A stretch of 64,000 nucleotides of DNA from Lucifuga dentata (lineage: Eukaryota > Chordata > Actinopteri > Ophidiiformes > Bythitidae), in the NCBI GenBank assembly GCA_014773175.1, contig VXCM01000225.1:295958-359957 (forward strand), in the 5' to 3' direction. Below, one piece after another: positions 22,802 through 34,510 of this stretch; the stretch's first letter is position 1, and each line of letters opens with the position of its first letter. A program made the position numbers and the translations under genes. Under the pieces are notes generated by a model. The model worked only from the letters and a program-made list of their open reading frames with translations. It searched no databases and was not told where the DNA came from.

Positions 22802-22960
22802 GTATAGGTAATAGGTAATATAATATATGATAAGGGTAAATGATAGGAAAATGCTCTGAAGCCGACTGAGTTTTTTGTTAACGGACAGAATGACCAGGAG
22901 AGCAGCATGGAGAGAGGTATATATGGTATAATTAGCTCAGATATTCACATTTATTTCTGT
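22802..22960 (-). repeat. L2-like LINE tail, right part
   Basis: Resumes the simple ggtaataggtaatat texture and runs to gcatggagagaggtatatat. This is the continuation of the repeat split by the hAT insertion. The outer boundary is uncertain. Confidence 0.5.
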
Positions 22961-23106
22961 CTTAAAGGTGGAAATTGTATGTTTTCATTTTTCAGACCTA
23001 AAGACTAAACATCTGATGTAAACTCTGCATCACTCATTTATTTCTTCGTTTGCATGGAGATTATCAAACTGTAGGAGGTCTATAGTTATTCATCTGAAGC
23101 TGTCAC

Positions 23107-23154
23107 TGTGTGTGTGTGTGTGTGTCTGTGTGTGTGCGTGCGTGTGTGTGCGTG
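23107..23154. repeat. (GT)n microsatellite, interrupted
   Basis: GT repeats with CT and GC interruptions, read directly. A second shorter GT-rich patch is at 23549-23580. Confidence 0.9.
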
Positions 23155-23881
23155 GCGCTGAGGAACCTTGGGGAGGCACTCTCTTCTTCCACACTGTCAG
23201 ACCCTGAAACTCTATCAGGATTCATTCTTATTCAAATTGCAGCACGGTAGCTCATAAACATAGCATTAGATTATGGAAATGAGAGGTCTGCATCTCTTCT
23301 CCTTTAATTCCTTTTGGGAGACATTTAATTTAAACAAATAAATAAATAACAGTGCAGCATCAGGTGTTTATGAAGGGTATTGTGTAAATTTAGCCAGGCA
23401 AACTGAATAATAATCACTCCATTTGACGATGTGCGCTCAATCACCCATCACTGAACACTTCATTAAGGCTTTAATAGTCTTTTAAATATGTAGGACACTT
23501 GACTTAAGACAGATGTCTGGAGAATTTGCTGCTTGTCATTCAGACGACGTGTGCGTGTGCATGTGCGTGTGTGTGTATGTAATCTGCAGGTAGCCCAAAT
23601 TTGCTTTTCATATCCTAAAAGCAGCTGGTGACCTTCAAATTAAAGTCACAACAAAATGAAAAATTACCTTCATGTTGTTTGCGGGTCGTCTGCAGAGAAT
23701 TACTCAACTATCATGTCACAAGATTTATTTTTTTTTTCAAAATTAATTTATGAAATCAGATCTAGTCACCAAATATCCTCCCACATCTTTTCCTTACCTG
23801 CAACTGGTGTCACACGAGAGCCAATCGTAGCTTGTTTCCACGAACGCCGTACTGTGCTCGACAGACGCCCAGATTGACTTC
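23155..23881. other. Unassigned sequence
   Basis: Repeat-free, with ATTA-rich text at 23220-23500. Could include conserved DNA; no gene seen. Confidence 0.35.
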
Positions 23882-23884
23882 TAA

Positions 23885-24300
23885 TGCTGCGTTTGTTGTC
23901 TCTGTACTCGGAATTTTGGACTTCCGGCTGGGAAAAATCAAAGAAAACACTCCTCTCAACTCATAAATCTGACTTGGAAATTCCGGCAAGCTTTCCCAAC
24001 CTTGAGATCAGCATTGACGTCATTCCAAGATGGCTGCTCACACTGGAAGCAGTAATTCCTGCATTTATAAATGTTTAGAAGCATTTTCTCTAAATCAATC
24101 AGACAGTAATAGGTCTAACATCTTGAAAAGATAAATACACATAGTTCATAAATCTTAAAATATAGCATCCTTTGGTCTGACAGAGCAAACAAAACAAAAA
24201 TTTTCACGGAAAGCCATGTTGTCTTCCATTTTGATTAGCTCATGTGCAATGTGGTTATAAATGATAGAATTCCAAGTTCTGACTGACAACGAATGCAGCA
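23885..24300. mobile_element. PIF/Harbinger-like MITE, copy 1
   Basis: Ends tgctgcgtttg and cgaatgcagca are inverted, flanked by TAA on both sides (23882-23884 and 24301-24303). Inner blocks gactgggaaa-like, gacgtcattccaagatggct match the element at 52072 (gacgtcacgcaacatggcgg). Non-coding, about 416 bp. Confidence 0.75.
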
Positions 24301-24303
24301 TAA

Positions 24304-24899
24304 GAATCGTCTGCGTTTCCATTAGCATGGGAGCTAAACGAACAATGCAATAATACGACTTAGTGCTAAGGCTTTAAAAACACAACATTACACTTACCGG
24401 ATTCAAACGTCGGCTCGCACATGGCGATCTCTGAATTTAACGCCCCTGAGGATCGAGTCCGTTAACTCGTACTTACATCCGGCGTAACTTTTGCATCATC
24501 CATCACCACTTTTGCTGAGTTCCTTCTTGCAGTCTCTGTACTCTTTCTTCAGTTAAACAGTCTTATTAGTAAATGCAGCTCAGGTGAGTAACACGCCTTC
24601 TGACCCGTGACGTCACGGTTTTTGCTCCTGATCAGCAGGTTTCTGGAGCTGAAAAAGGCATCGGGGAAGCTTTTTTTTTTCAGCTGAGCACCAATGTTTT
24701 TGTGGTGAAAATGCTCTGAACGCTTCGGCACCAACCTTTGCAGAAAAGGAGTATCTGATCCTGAGCGTTTTCACACCTCGTTCTTTTTATTTATTTCAGA
24801 CTCTGGAGTGTTTCTTCGCTACGTTCGGTTCATTTTAATCACACTCGTCTGCAACAAAACATTCAGCCCCGCTTATACTACTTTCTGTATCTCACTTTA
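24304..24899. other. Unassigned sequence
   Basis: No gene or repeat family recognised. Confidence 0.4.
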
Positions 24900-25110
24900 A
24901 GTTTTAAACAATTTCTACTTTAATTGACCTTGTACTTATCAGCATTCTTCATGTTCATATTTGCACCTTATATATATATATATAATTTTGTCTTTTTATA
25001 CCATAGCTTTTAATGCATCTCCTTCCTCTCTCTAAAGTTTTATCTTTTCTATTATCTCCTACAAACCCCTTTATTGAAAACAGAAACAACCTTCATCATT
25101 TACTGCACTC
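24900..25110. repeat. Interspersed repeat C, copy 1
   Basis: Matches 40430-40620 over about 190 bp: ctactttaattgaccttgta then cttatcagca, cttttaatgcatctccttcc, ctattgaaaacagacaac-like. Contains (TA)n at 24973-24985. Probably an old LINE tail; family not named. Confidence 0.7.
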
Positions 25111-27534
25111 ATTCTTTTTAAATACAAATAAATTAACATTGCATCAAAGATAAACTTTACATCTGTCGGGTTTTTTTTCAAATATCTTTTTCAAAGATGT
25201 AATTTTTTTCATTAAGTGTCATGCACAAAGAAACCAATTTAATTAAAGAGAAATCCATTCAGTTGCAGCATTAGTGTTGATGAACATTTCCCCAAAACAT
25301 ATAATTATCTATCTTACTCTCAAATCTCTTAATCTGCTTTTTGAATCTCATTTCATCCCATCATATAATTATGTTACCTCTATGATGGAAAATTATCTAT
25401 ATCAAGTTGAACTAATTATATCATTCTGGAACATAAGATGCATTTTATGCAATGCAAATTATGTGAACGAACAGCTAAATAGATGTAAAAAAAAAAAAAA
25501 AAAAAANAAAAAAAAAAAAAAAAAAAAGGAAAAAAGTTCTACTGCAGCTCTTTGCTCCTTCCCAAAGAGGAAATGTTCAAAAATAGAATGATGGTAAAAA
25601 TGTCTTCCATAAAGTATTTCTCTTTCTTTTGATGCTGTTCTCTTCCTAAGCATTCCGCCTCTACATTTCCATCCATGTCGTCTCTTATTGTTCCGGGCTC
25701 GTTTAGCGTGTACGCTTTGGTCTCATGATGCGCTGCATGTATGGAATATTTATCTTTCTTTTGATATGATTATGAGGCGTCATCTAATTTTAGTTTATAA
25801 ACTGTCAGCAGTGAAAGCCTGTCGCAAATTAAATTATAGTTATAACTTCTTTACGTAAATATTCATAATTAAAATCAATGAAACTAAATGTGTCTGAGTT
25901 TAGGTGACGGGAAAATTGCAATAAGAGTCATAAAAATCTAATTTAAGTTCAATAATTGCGATGAAGGAAATCTGTTGAAACAGTATTTTGGCCTGCAGCT
26001 ACAAGTTCCTCAAAATATTTATTTTAGCAGCTCTGTGCTCAGGTGCCTCTGACTTTCTGAAATATTTACTTTTTTTGGAAACTAATTTATATTCACTATC
26101 ATAAATAAATTCACCATCATAAATATGATATAATTATGACATAATGGATTTGTGTCTGTGTTGAGAGAAATAAGATTTTCCTTTAAACTAAAACAGCTGC
26201 TGAAGGTTTAATGCCTGTTAGCAAGACTGCAGTTCCTACTCTGACCTGCAGGGGATAAGACCAAAAGTTTAAAGTTTTATTTTAAAATCGATCCATTTTA
26301 CTACAAAACACTGAAGACATTTATGAAGAACAATTAGAGCCTGGGAGATACTGGATATTCAGGGCAAATATGTGTTTTCTTTTTTTCATAAACACAAATT
26401 TTTATGGGATGTAGAATGTTTACAGTTGAACGATAAAGTTTAATATCAAAACTGACAATAATACTAAATAGAAGACAATAAATTCACCAGAAATGTTTAA
26501 AGTGGACATAACGTACATATTTCCACATATCTATTTTCGTTTAGGGTCTAATTTGAAACATTGCCAATGCTTAAATGTGCAAAAAAAAAAAAAAAAAANA
26601 AAAAAAAAAAAAAAAAAGATCAACTTCTTTTCCATGCTGCGGCACTGTTGTGCACATTGAGTGAAAATGTTGTTTTAAAGTCCGGTTTCTTTGAGGTCCT
26701 TTAAACCTACTCTGTTCTGATTGGCCAGCAGCCTGGTACGGGGTGGGTGTGTCTCGCCAGGTGTGCAGGCAGGTAAACTCAAACGTGTCCTGTGATGTCA
26801 GCATGTTACAGAATTAAAGGACTTATAAAATATGAAGCTTTCATGGCAGAACCTTCCAATAAAAACAGAATATCTCCTCATTTAATCATAAGAGCTGTGC
26901 ATAAAAACTGGAAATATAACAAAGGTCATGTCAGGCATAATACAGCTCACATCAGTTTTGCATATAATATATGATGCAATTTCGAACCCGATCCTGCATC
27001 TTGTGCAGGTTGAGAAAATTATTTCCCATAATGTAATTTTTTTCTGAATTAGTTTCTGTTCATAAATCACAAAGGAATCAGCAACGACATGGAAAATGCT
27101 GCTCTCAACTCAGAAACGAACCCGAGACAATCAGCCCTTTTCTGCACGAGCATCATTCTTTTTCTATTCAGCAGATTGTTTAATTATTCTAATGAGTCTA
27201 ATTACACAGATAGGAAGTGAATAAACAAGGACGGCTCGCCATAATTTCTACATTTGCAGCAAAATCTGAACTATTTCTGTTCAGGAAATATACAAAAAAT
27301 GTAAGGCTTCATGAATAAAACATGGAGAATACCTTTGTGGCTGTTGGTGTTAATGTCCAGAACGTTTGATTGACATTATATTGTGAATTGGTCCATCAAA
27401 CCGTGGCGATTTAGCAGCAAACAGCAGCAGAATATCAATGAGGCTGAGAAGCCATAGGATGCTGCACCGTATGAATATTTTTGCAAAAAAATGTGTGAAA
27501 TTAGATGCAAATGGTTTGCAGAAAATGTCTCATT
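25111..27534. other. AT-rich unassigned sequence with two homopolymer gaps
   Basis: Homopolymer gaps at 25488-25527 (N 25507) and 26580-26617 (N 26599). Repeat E copy 3 at 26632-26670. No gene recognised; open frames across the gaps are poly-lysine or poly-phenylalanine artefacts. Confidence 0.5.
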
Positions 27535-28168
27535 TTAAAGGACCATACACCAAAAAAAAAAAAAANAAAAAAAAAAAAAAAGGACCATACACCTATTTTG
27601 TATGTTTGAGCCTAATATATTTAATTTCCACACACGTAACATTACTGACAATCATTTCCCAAAGCATACAGGTCATACTAGAAATGGTGAATTAAAATGT
27701 TTTTCCTACCTTCCAGACCTCCATTGGTTTCAGTTCATTCTGCTATTAAAATCAACTTGTTGATACTGTAAACGTTCTTGGGATAGGTAATCCATCATCA
27801 CCAACAAGACGTGTATTCAGGTTTTTTTAGAAGTTATGTAATTTTAGTGTTTAAGCTCAATAAAAAGCGTGGAGTGAATGTATGCCTCCACCGGGGAATA
27901 TAGTCCCAAAAGAAGACCTGCGTTTATGGAAAAATTTAAAGGACCGTGACTTCATAAGGCTGTGTAACTATTAGCAGGAGAAACATGGATTTTTAAGGTG
28001 GGTGTATCACTTGAATATTTGATTTTGAAAGATTAAGAGATTTAGCAAAATATCAGGAAAGCTGAAATACGGTTTTATCCTTTGGGAAATGATTGTCAGT
28101 AACATAACATGTATGAAAATTGATTATATTAGGCTCAAACATGCAAAATGGGTGGTATAGTCCTTTAA
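27535..28168 (+). mobile_element. TTAA-MITE, subfamily B, full length with gap
   Basis: Starts ttaaaggaccatacacc, is broken by an A-tract with N at 27566, and restarts aaggaccatacaccta, so the first about 15 bp appear twice. The rest (27600-28168) matches 9897-10488 nearly base for base and ends ggtggtatagtcctttaa. The duplicated start is probably an assembly join. Confidence 0.9.
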
Positions 28169-30187
28169 TGTCTTTTAACATTCTCGCTGTAGATAAATAT
28201 AGAAAACCAAAGCAAACATAAAGCAACATCCAAATTTAATTAGCAGCAGCATCAAAACAGTTCAGAAAGTGTAAAAAATGCAGTGAGATGCGGCACGTTT
28301 TCACCCTCGTCTACTGTCGTTTCCCCTGACGGCTCGATAGAGCGCCGCCGAGAGTNCGGCACGTTTTCACCCTCGTCTACTGTCGTTTCCCCTGACGGCT
28401 CGATAGAGCGCCGCCGAGAGTCACATGAGCAGCAATGGCAGTGCTTTGTTTCCACGGCGCCCCGAGCCCGCTGGACGTGAGCCATCTGTGAACTTCTCGT
28501 AGCCAAACATGCCTCAGCTGTCTGCCGCTGGCGTCTTTTCAGCTGGATTTCACCTTCGTCTTCCCACTCGGACTCTGATTAGTGTCAGAAAGGCCACTCG
28601 TGTGCAGGTGTGGGAGGAGTCCTGCCAGGTGGAAGATATAACATCAATTTGTTTTGTTCATGATGTCGGCGGTAATCTGCACTCAGGGAGCGGAGCTGCT
28701 CAGTATTAGTTTCTGCTATTATTCATGTCTTTAATTTGGTTTTGTCCTCCCACCTTCTTCCTGTCCGATAGATTCAGAGCAGATAAGAAAGTGGTGCGAT
28801 TGAATTATTAGCTGGTTTGTTTTATTAGATATTATTTAAGATTTAGGTGTTTTTGCATGATAAAAACTGGAGTATAAGAGTGTAAGGTACTTTTTGAGGT
28901 TTTTTTTTTTTTTCATTTTAATTTATTTGGCTGATTTTTGCCTTTCATTTACCACCTAAAGAGCTGCACTTTAAAAATCCTTTATTTAACATAAAGACAC
29001 ATTTTGACATAAAAATGTTCACATATATACTTTTTTATCAGTCAAATAATACTTAAACTATATATTTTCCCTTTAATTGTTACCTCTGCATGACTATTAA
29101 ACATACCATCATTATCAATACTTCAAAATAACACAAATACTGTAAGGTAAAGATGGAATAAAACAATATTTAATCATAGTTATAGCATATTGAGTATAAT
29201 TCTGTCTTGTAGCACGCTGTAAAAGTCTGTAATGACTGTCGGCGGCTGACAGATGACATGTCAAGACAAAAGCTCCTATTTCTTTCCCAAAGTCAAAATG
29301 TTGTCTCGTTATCCAAATAATGATTCATGTCCATCTCCAGGGCTCCTTATTTGTATCAATACATACTGTCAGATTTTTTTTTTTTCAGGCGTAACATGTG
29401 ATGCAGACAGAAACAACAACACGTGATGCTTCTGAAATAAATACTTGTCATGGAAATAAATTTGAAAATAGCTTCCAGACAAGCTGTCAGCTTTAATACA
29501 TCCTGGTTGGTCCTGGTGTTTCTGTACCTGGAGATTTGGCTGCAGAGAAAACAGCCTGGCTGTGTGTTCCTGACTGCTTGTGTGTTCTCTCTGACAGCTA
29601 AGGACTTTAAGGGCATATTGGTTGTTTTGTGGCACGAGCGGACTTTCTACATCTCCCTGATGGCTGATATCAAACCTTCAAGCACTTTTTTTTTCTTATC
29701 TCCCTGTCATTTCACCGTGACACGGCTGACACGTGGCGTGACAATTATTCATCCAGCAGAAAAACTAACAGCGCTGTTTGTAGAAAAAAAAAGATGTTCT
29801 TCGTCGGGCGATCAATACGACATGATGCATTTCTAAATGGAATATGATTAATAAGACAGAAGCTTGGATATCAGAGACATCAGACGATTCCTGCCTTTCT
29901 CAAACATTGGCCTTTTTCCCTCCATGACAGAGACAAATTGGACAGATTCATAATAAAATAACAAAAGTCAGTGTTTCTTTGTTGGCATGTGGCTGTTTTA
30001 TTTACAGACGAGCTAAAATTTATACGCATGACTCCCAATTAAACAATGGAAGGAAGAAAATGAACTGAGTTGTAGAAACTGAGTTTCATATGCAGCCAGG
30101 TGTCATATTTCACAGATTTCATGTTTTTATTTTGGTTCAGGGGTCTATTCTCAAACCTGTAATGTGAAAAAAGCAGGTACTGTTTCC
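28169..30187. other. Unassigned sequence with a duplicated join
   Basis: Perfect 65-bp direct repeat around the N at 28356 (28291-28355 and 28357-28421), judged artefactual. The 128-codon frame at 29450-29836 has no recognisable domain. No gene called. Confidence 0.45.
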
Positions 30188-30897
30188 ATAAAGGACGATG
30201 CCGTGATTTTTCATGTTTGAGCCTGTTTGAAGCATGTTTGAAAAGCATCTATTTTGCATTCTTTTTGAATTTAATACAAGATTTTTCATTACAAATGATA
30301 TTTTAACAATTAGAGTGAAAAGTTGAATCTTTGAAAAATGTCCATGAATGTCAGAATATCTTAGTATTGGTACGCCCCCCTTTTGCTTTAATGACAGCAT
30401 CACTCCAGCTGGCATGGACTCCACACGTCTGTAAAAACCTGATGAGTCATGTTATCCAGCATGATGTGACGATGTTCCAAAGAGCTTCTAGTGGCATCAG
30501 ACTTTCTGATTATTTCCACATTTACATAGAAAACATCACAGATTTTACAAGTGTCTCACACTTTTGGACATACTGAAAACCATTATCCAAAACACAGATA
30601 TTAGATTTGTTTTTGTTTTTCCTACCTTCCAGACTGCTATAAAAATCAACTTGTAGAAATTTAAAACATGCATGACATAAGTAATCCAAGACAGAGAACC
30701 AAACATCTATTAAATTTTTTTGTCAAAGTTACTTAATTTAAAATCCAGCATGGAGCTATGTGGAAAAAAATGTACAGTATGCCTCCGCCAGAGAATATAG
30801 TCCCAGGAGAAGACGGCTTTTACCGTCTTAGAAATTAACTGTTTAACAAATTAAAACAACCATCAAACATGGAAAATCGCTGGGATGGTCCTTTACT
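30188..30897 (+). mobile_element. TTAA-MITE, subfamily A, interrupted by Tc1 remnant
   Basis: Left end aaaggacgatgccgtgattt and ttcatgtttgagcc, then a Tc1-like insert, then the rest of the MITE: tttttcctaccttccagact, tatgcctccgccagagaata, tagtcccaggagaagacgg, ending gggatggtccttta. Confidence 0.85.
30237..30571 (-). pseudogene. Tc1-like transposase C-terminal remnant in MITE
   Basis: On the minus strand the frame from 30424 reads MESMPAGVMLSLKQKGGVPI, matching the end of Tc1-family transposases (a (V/E)SMP-R-V-(A)VI-KAKGG type ending). Past the reading frame it matches the Tc1 copy at 42080-43007 nearly word for word (caatatcttagtatt-like, ggtacgccccccttttgctt, aatgacagcatcactccagc). The N-terminal and catalytic parts are absent. 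Ends: gtctcacacttttggac on the right; the left TIR is eroded. Confidence 0.8.
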
Positions 30898-31580
30898 TTC
30901 TTCCAAAGAAGAAAGTAAGGCAAACCTAAATGAAAGAAGAAAGAATCCACAGGACTTCATGGGATTAATCTTCCACTGTGGTAATGAAACAATTCTGCAA
31001 GATGTGAATTATGGAGAAATTTCAGATGAAATGTAAGAAACGTGGTATCAGCTGGAACAAGAGCTTACAGGACATTATTTGACCTACAAAGGCAACAACA
31101 AAAGCAATTTTAAACATGGCTGTTTTCAGTGAGGAACTAAGGAAAATGTTATATTGGTTTGGTTGACTTTCTGATTATTTCGTGACGGCGGCGTGTGCAG
31201 ACGCTTCAGGCGAGCTCAAAAAATGCAAGTAGAGCAGAGGCGCCGTTTGTCTGACAATGGCCTTGGAAACACAAAACCCACTCGATAAATGATGTTGTGA
31301 AAGGAATGAAAAGTCTGAACAGTCCAAGCTCCAAACTCCAATCAGAGATTTCATACATGGCCTTGACAAAAAGCACAAACTGGAACAATGTCTCTGACAA
31401 AAAAAAAATAAAATAAAAATACACAGACTCTGAAAACTGAAATGTTTTGAAAAGATAAATGTCAGGATTCTCAGGAATATTCTACAGGATTAAGATTAAG
31501 AAAAAAAATAATGTTTGTGGATTTTGTTAAATATGAAAACTGAGTCACGTTGTTAACATAAATATGAATCTGACTTTTAT
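30898..31580. other. Unassigned sequence
   Basis: Nothing recognised. Confidence 0.4.
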
Positions 31581-31690
31581 TTACAACAAGTACATTTATT
31601 CAACTGTTGTACTTGAGTAAAAGTACAAGGACTTTGTACTGGGTTTTAAGTACAAATTACTTTACAGATTCAGATTTTACATTCATTATA
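31581..31690. repeat. Degenerate fish repeat with 'acttgagtaaaagtac' core
   Basis: gttgtacttgagtaaaagta and aagtacaaattactttacag resemble a short repeat common in fish DNA. Low information; boundaries uncertain. Confidence 0.4.
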
Positions 31691-32069
31691 GAATAAGAAT
31701 AGGGATGAAACGAGTATCCGTTATGGATAATGCACTTTTTACGAGCATGAGTACCATCCGAGTAAAATTAGTCGCTATCTGTACTCGTGAAGGGACAAAA
31801 TCTGATTGGATAGCACTTTCGTGCACGTCATTTCATATAGAACACCAGCACTTCAACGTGCAGAAAATAACATTCAAACCAGTTTTAGAAGTGGAGTTGA
31901 GATGTGGAATTTTACTGGTGGTGACTGTGGCTCCAGAATCTGGAGCTCAATCACCTGGAGCCCTCTGTGCGCTGCTGTATGAGAGTGCACGTTATGTAAA
32001 TGCCATCATCGCTGTGTCATCATCGCATCATCGCATAGCTATAATATGCAATATTTTTTTTTTAAATTC

Positions 32070-32071
<2 letters not shown>

Positions 32072-32115
<44 letters not shown>

Positions 32116-32208
32116 NNNNNNNNNNNNNNNNNNNNNNNNNNNNNNNNNNNNNNNNNNNNNNNNNNNNNNNNNNNNNNNNNNNNNNCCCCCCCCCCCCCCC
32201 CCCCCCCC
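32072..32208. other. Poly-C tract with 70-N gap
   Basis: 44 Cs, 70 Ns (32116-32185), then 23 Cs. This is the only sized gap in the window; true length is unknown. Confidence 0.95.
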
Positions 32209-32324
32209 AACCCCCGTCCTGTCCTGTATTTTGCCTGAACAAAGATGGCAACCCTACAGTTAGTTAGCAATTCTTAACTCTCTGTGTTAAGCCCTGCCCA
32301 CTTCTGGGTTAAGCCCCACCCATC

Positions 32325-32490
32325 TGAGTACAGAATCAGACTTTATTGTCATTGTACTAGTACAACGAGATTAGAGCTTTGCCTTAAAGTGCAGGACCAC
32401 ATGAAATATAACATACATTGTAAAGTGCATAAAGTGATGTGTAAGAGTATGTGAAGTATGTGTGCACAGGACATACGAAAAACATACAAA
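32325..32490 (-). repeat. L2-like LINE tail
   Basis: cagaatcagactttattgtc then attgtactagtacaacgaga and ttagagctttgcctt match the fish LINE 3' end that in other copies reads gaatcagactttattgtcat; minus orientation. The far boundary is uncertain. Confidence 0.7.
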
Positions 32491-32632
32491 AATGCCCAAA
32501 AGGGTAAAGCCTAGAGCCGCTGCGAACCTGCGCGCCGCCATCTTGGAGGTACTTTATACCTCAGATACAGATACAGATATGGATAATTTAGTTGGTTGAA
32601 CAGGTAATGGTTTACTCACTCATCATCCCTAC

Positions 32633-34093
32633 TGTAGATATGAACATAAAATATTATTTTTTCATGTAAAAGTCTTGTATCTTCAAAATGTTCACGTCAT
32701 GAAAAACAGCCTTGATGACACAACGACTTTTAACTGATGTCAACCAAATGCTGGACTGTTTCTTCAACCAGCAGAGAAGCATGAAAACCTCCAGCCAGTC
32801 TGAAAGAATGAAGCTTTCCCAAATTACAGATCCAAACTGTTTCTCTCCGTCACACGAAACACCTTGTACCTCCAGTTTTGGTAATTTTCCTTCTTTGAAT
32901 GTCTGAGATTATCTTCACAAAACTCTCACCAGGAACCATTCTTCAAAATAGGTACTTTTACTTTTTCACAAACTTGTTCGTAAAATTTTGACTTGAGGAT
33001 TTTTTCCTTGTAATTGAGTTGTTTTTTTGGTTTTTTTTACTTCGGTGAAGGATTTCTACATCTGTCTGCAGCTAAACCCAGTATGAGATGATTAATCCTC
33101 TCTTTCATGATACGCAGTGCCCACTTTGATGTTAATTGAGTCACTCAGGATTAAACCTGGAGTAACAGCCCACAGCAGAACTCACACTCCAATCTTTTTG
33201 TTTCTTTCATTTTTTTGGGAGCTGACAGACACACACAGACTTCTGTTTGATTTTTATGACGTTTATATTGTCGTATAAATCCTCAGGGCGACTAAATCAG
33301 CCACAGAACATCATCTTGTACATTACAGTTAGTATTTATATTCTTTGGCTCTGAACATCGTCGTGTCCAAATGTTTGAGACAAGATTAGCATAATTAACT
33401 GATTTTAAGTCTTCATGACAATCAGAAGAACGGTGTAAAAGGCCTTTTACACAGGAAGCCACAGGTTGCTGCATCTATTCATTTAAATGAGAACCCTATT
33501 TTTCTGCTGCAGCTGAAATTTGCTCATGTCAAACCTTTAACAGCTGCTGCTGGCCAATCAGGATGAAGAGGCAGAGTTTAGCGGAGTCCCTCAGAGAGCT
33601 AATAATGTTGGTATCAGAGTATCCTGAATTTATGATATGTAAGCGGACACATACACAGATGTAAAAGCAAAGAAAAAAAAGCAGTGGGCATTATCAAATA
33701 TTTCCTCAAAACTTGGATTGACAGGTATGCTAACAGCTAATAGCTAACAACTAATAGCTAACAGCTACCTAACAAGCCGCCCCAAACAACAGGGGTTAGC
33801 CACTGCGTAAATTCAGATCTCATTGGAATGAATAACGAGCTGTTGTTCCTGCACTTGTACAATATTAATAAAATCCATTCACGGGCTGATCCGACCGGTA
33901 TAACGATTCTCATAGAGACGCCCCGCAGATCACATGACAACCATAGAGACGTTACCGCCGGTAAGACCGCTGTGCTTGCTGCTGTTGATTCTGATGAGAC
34001 CTACGTAGAACCAGCAGCAGCCGCTGCTGTTGCTGCTTCCTGTTGTTAAAGGACCTTAATGCTCATCAAAACACCATAGATACCAATTTTGGT
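32633..34093. other. Unassigned sequence
   Basis: No gene recognised. A short imperfect tandem (aacagctaatagctaaca) is at 33730-33765. The motif gttaaaggacc at 34045 resembles a solo TTAA-MITE end. Confidence 0.4.
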
Positions 34094-34228
34094 TCATGAC
34101 TCATTTGGTTATTCTGCACAGTGACATCATCGTGTTCTTATCAGATAAACACCAGTCACANTCATGACTCATTTGGTTATTCTGCACAGTGACATCATCG
34201 TGTTCTTATCAGATAAACACCAGTCACA
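34094..34228. repeat. 67-bp direct repeat around single N (assembly join)
   Basis: 34094-34160 and 34162-34228 read identically with one N between. Treated as an unmerged contig overlap. Confidence 0.9.
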
Positions 34229-34238
34229 GCTCTTCTTT

Positions 34239-34510
34239 TTAAAGGACCATACCACCCATTTTTTATGTTTGAGCCTAATATATTCAGTTTTCATACATGT
34301 TACGTTACTGACAATCATTTCCCAAAGGATAAAACCGTATTTCAGCTTTCCTGATATTTTGCTAAATCTCTTAATCTTTCAAAATCAAATATTCAAGTGA
34401 TACACCCACCTTAAAAATCCATGTTTCTCCTGCTAATAGTTACACAGCCTTATGAAGTCATGATCATTTAAATTGTTCCATAAATGCAGGTCTTCTTTTG
34501 GGACTATGAT
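34239..34510 (-). mobile_element. TTAA-MITE, subfamily B, truncated
   Basis: Reverse-oriented: ttaaaggaccataccaccca, atcatttcccaaaggataaa, tcaagtgatacacccacctt, gcaggtcttcttttgggact. It stops there, about half the element. Confidence 0.9.

Larger units (their letters stand above)
31696..32632. mobile_element. Putative old hAT-like element with inserted LINE tail
   Basis: The left block tagggatgaaacgagtatcc and right block ctcactcatcatcccta are inverted and resemble hAT ends that read tagggatg-aacga. No 8-bp target duplication is visible. The interior holds a poly-C gap and a LINE tail at 32325-32480. The 177-codon frame at 31705-32238 is mostly poly-proline and Ns, not a gene. Confidence 0.45.

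Noticed and set aside
28252..28506. Internal protein repeat on both strands
   Set aside because: Produced by the perfect 65-bp duplication around the N at 28356, an assembly join.
29450..29836. 128-codon frame with a hydrophobic start
   Set aside because: The VFLYLEIWL-like stretch could look like a signal or membrane segment, but there is no recognised domain, no family match and no splice context; shadow frames overlap on the other strand.
31705..32238. 177-codon open frame, longest in the window
   Set aside because: More than a third is poly-proline or Ns from a C-homopolymer gap, and the rest lies in a putative hAT-like element with no domain.
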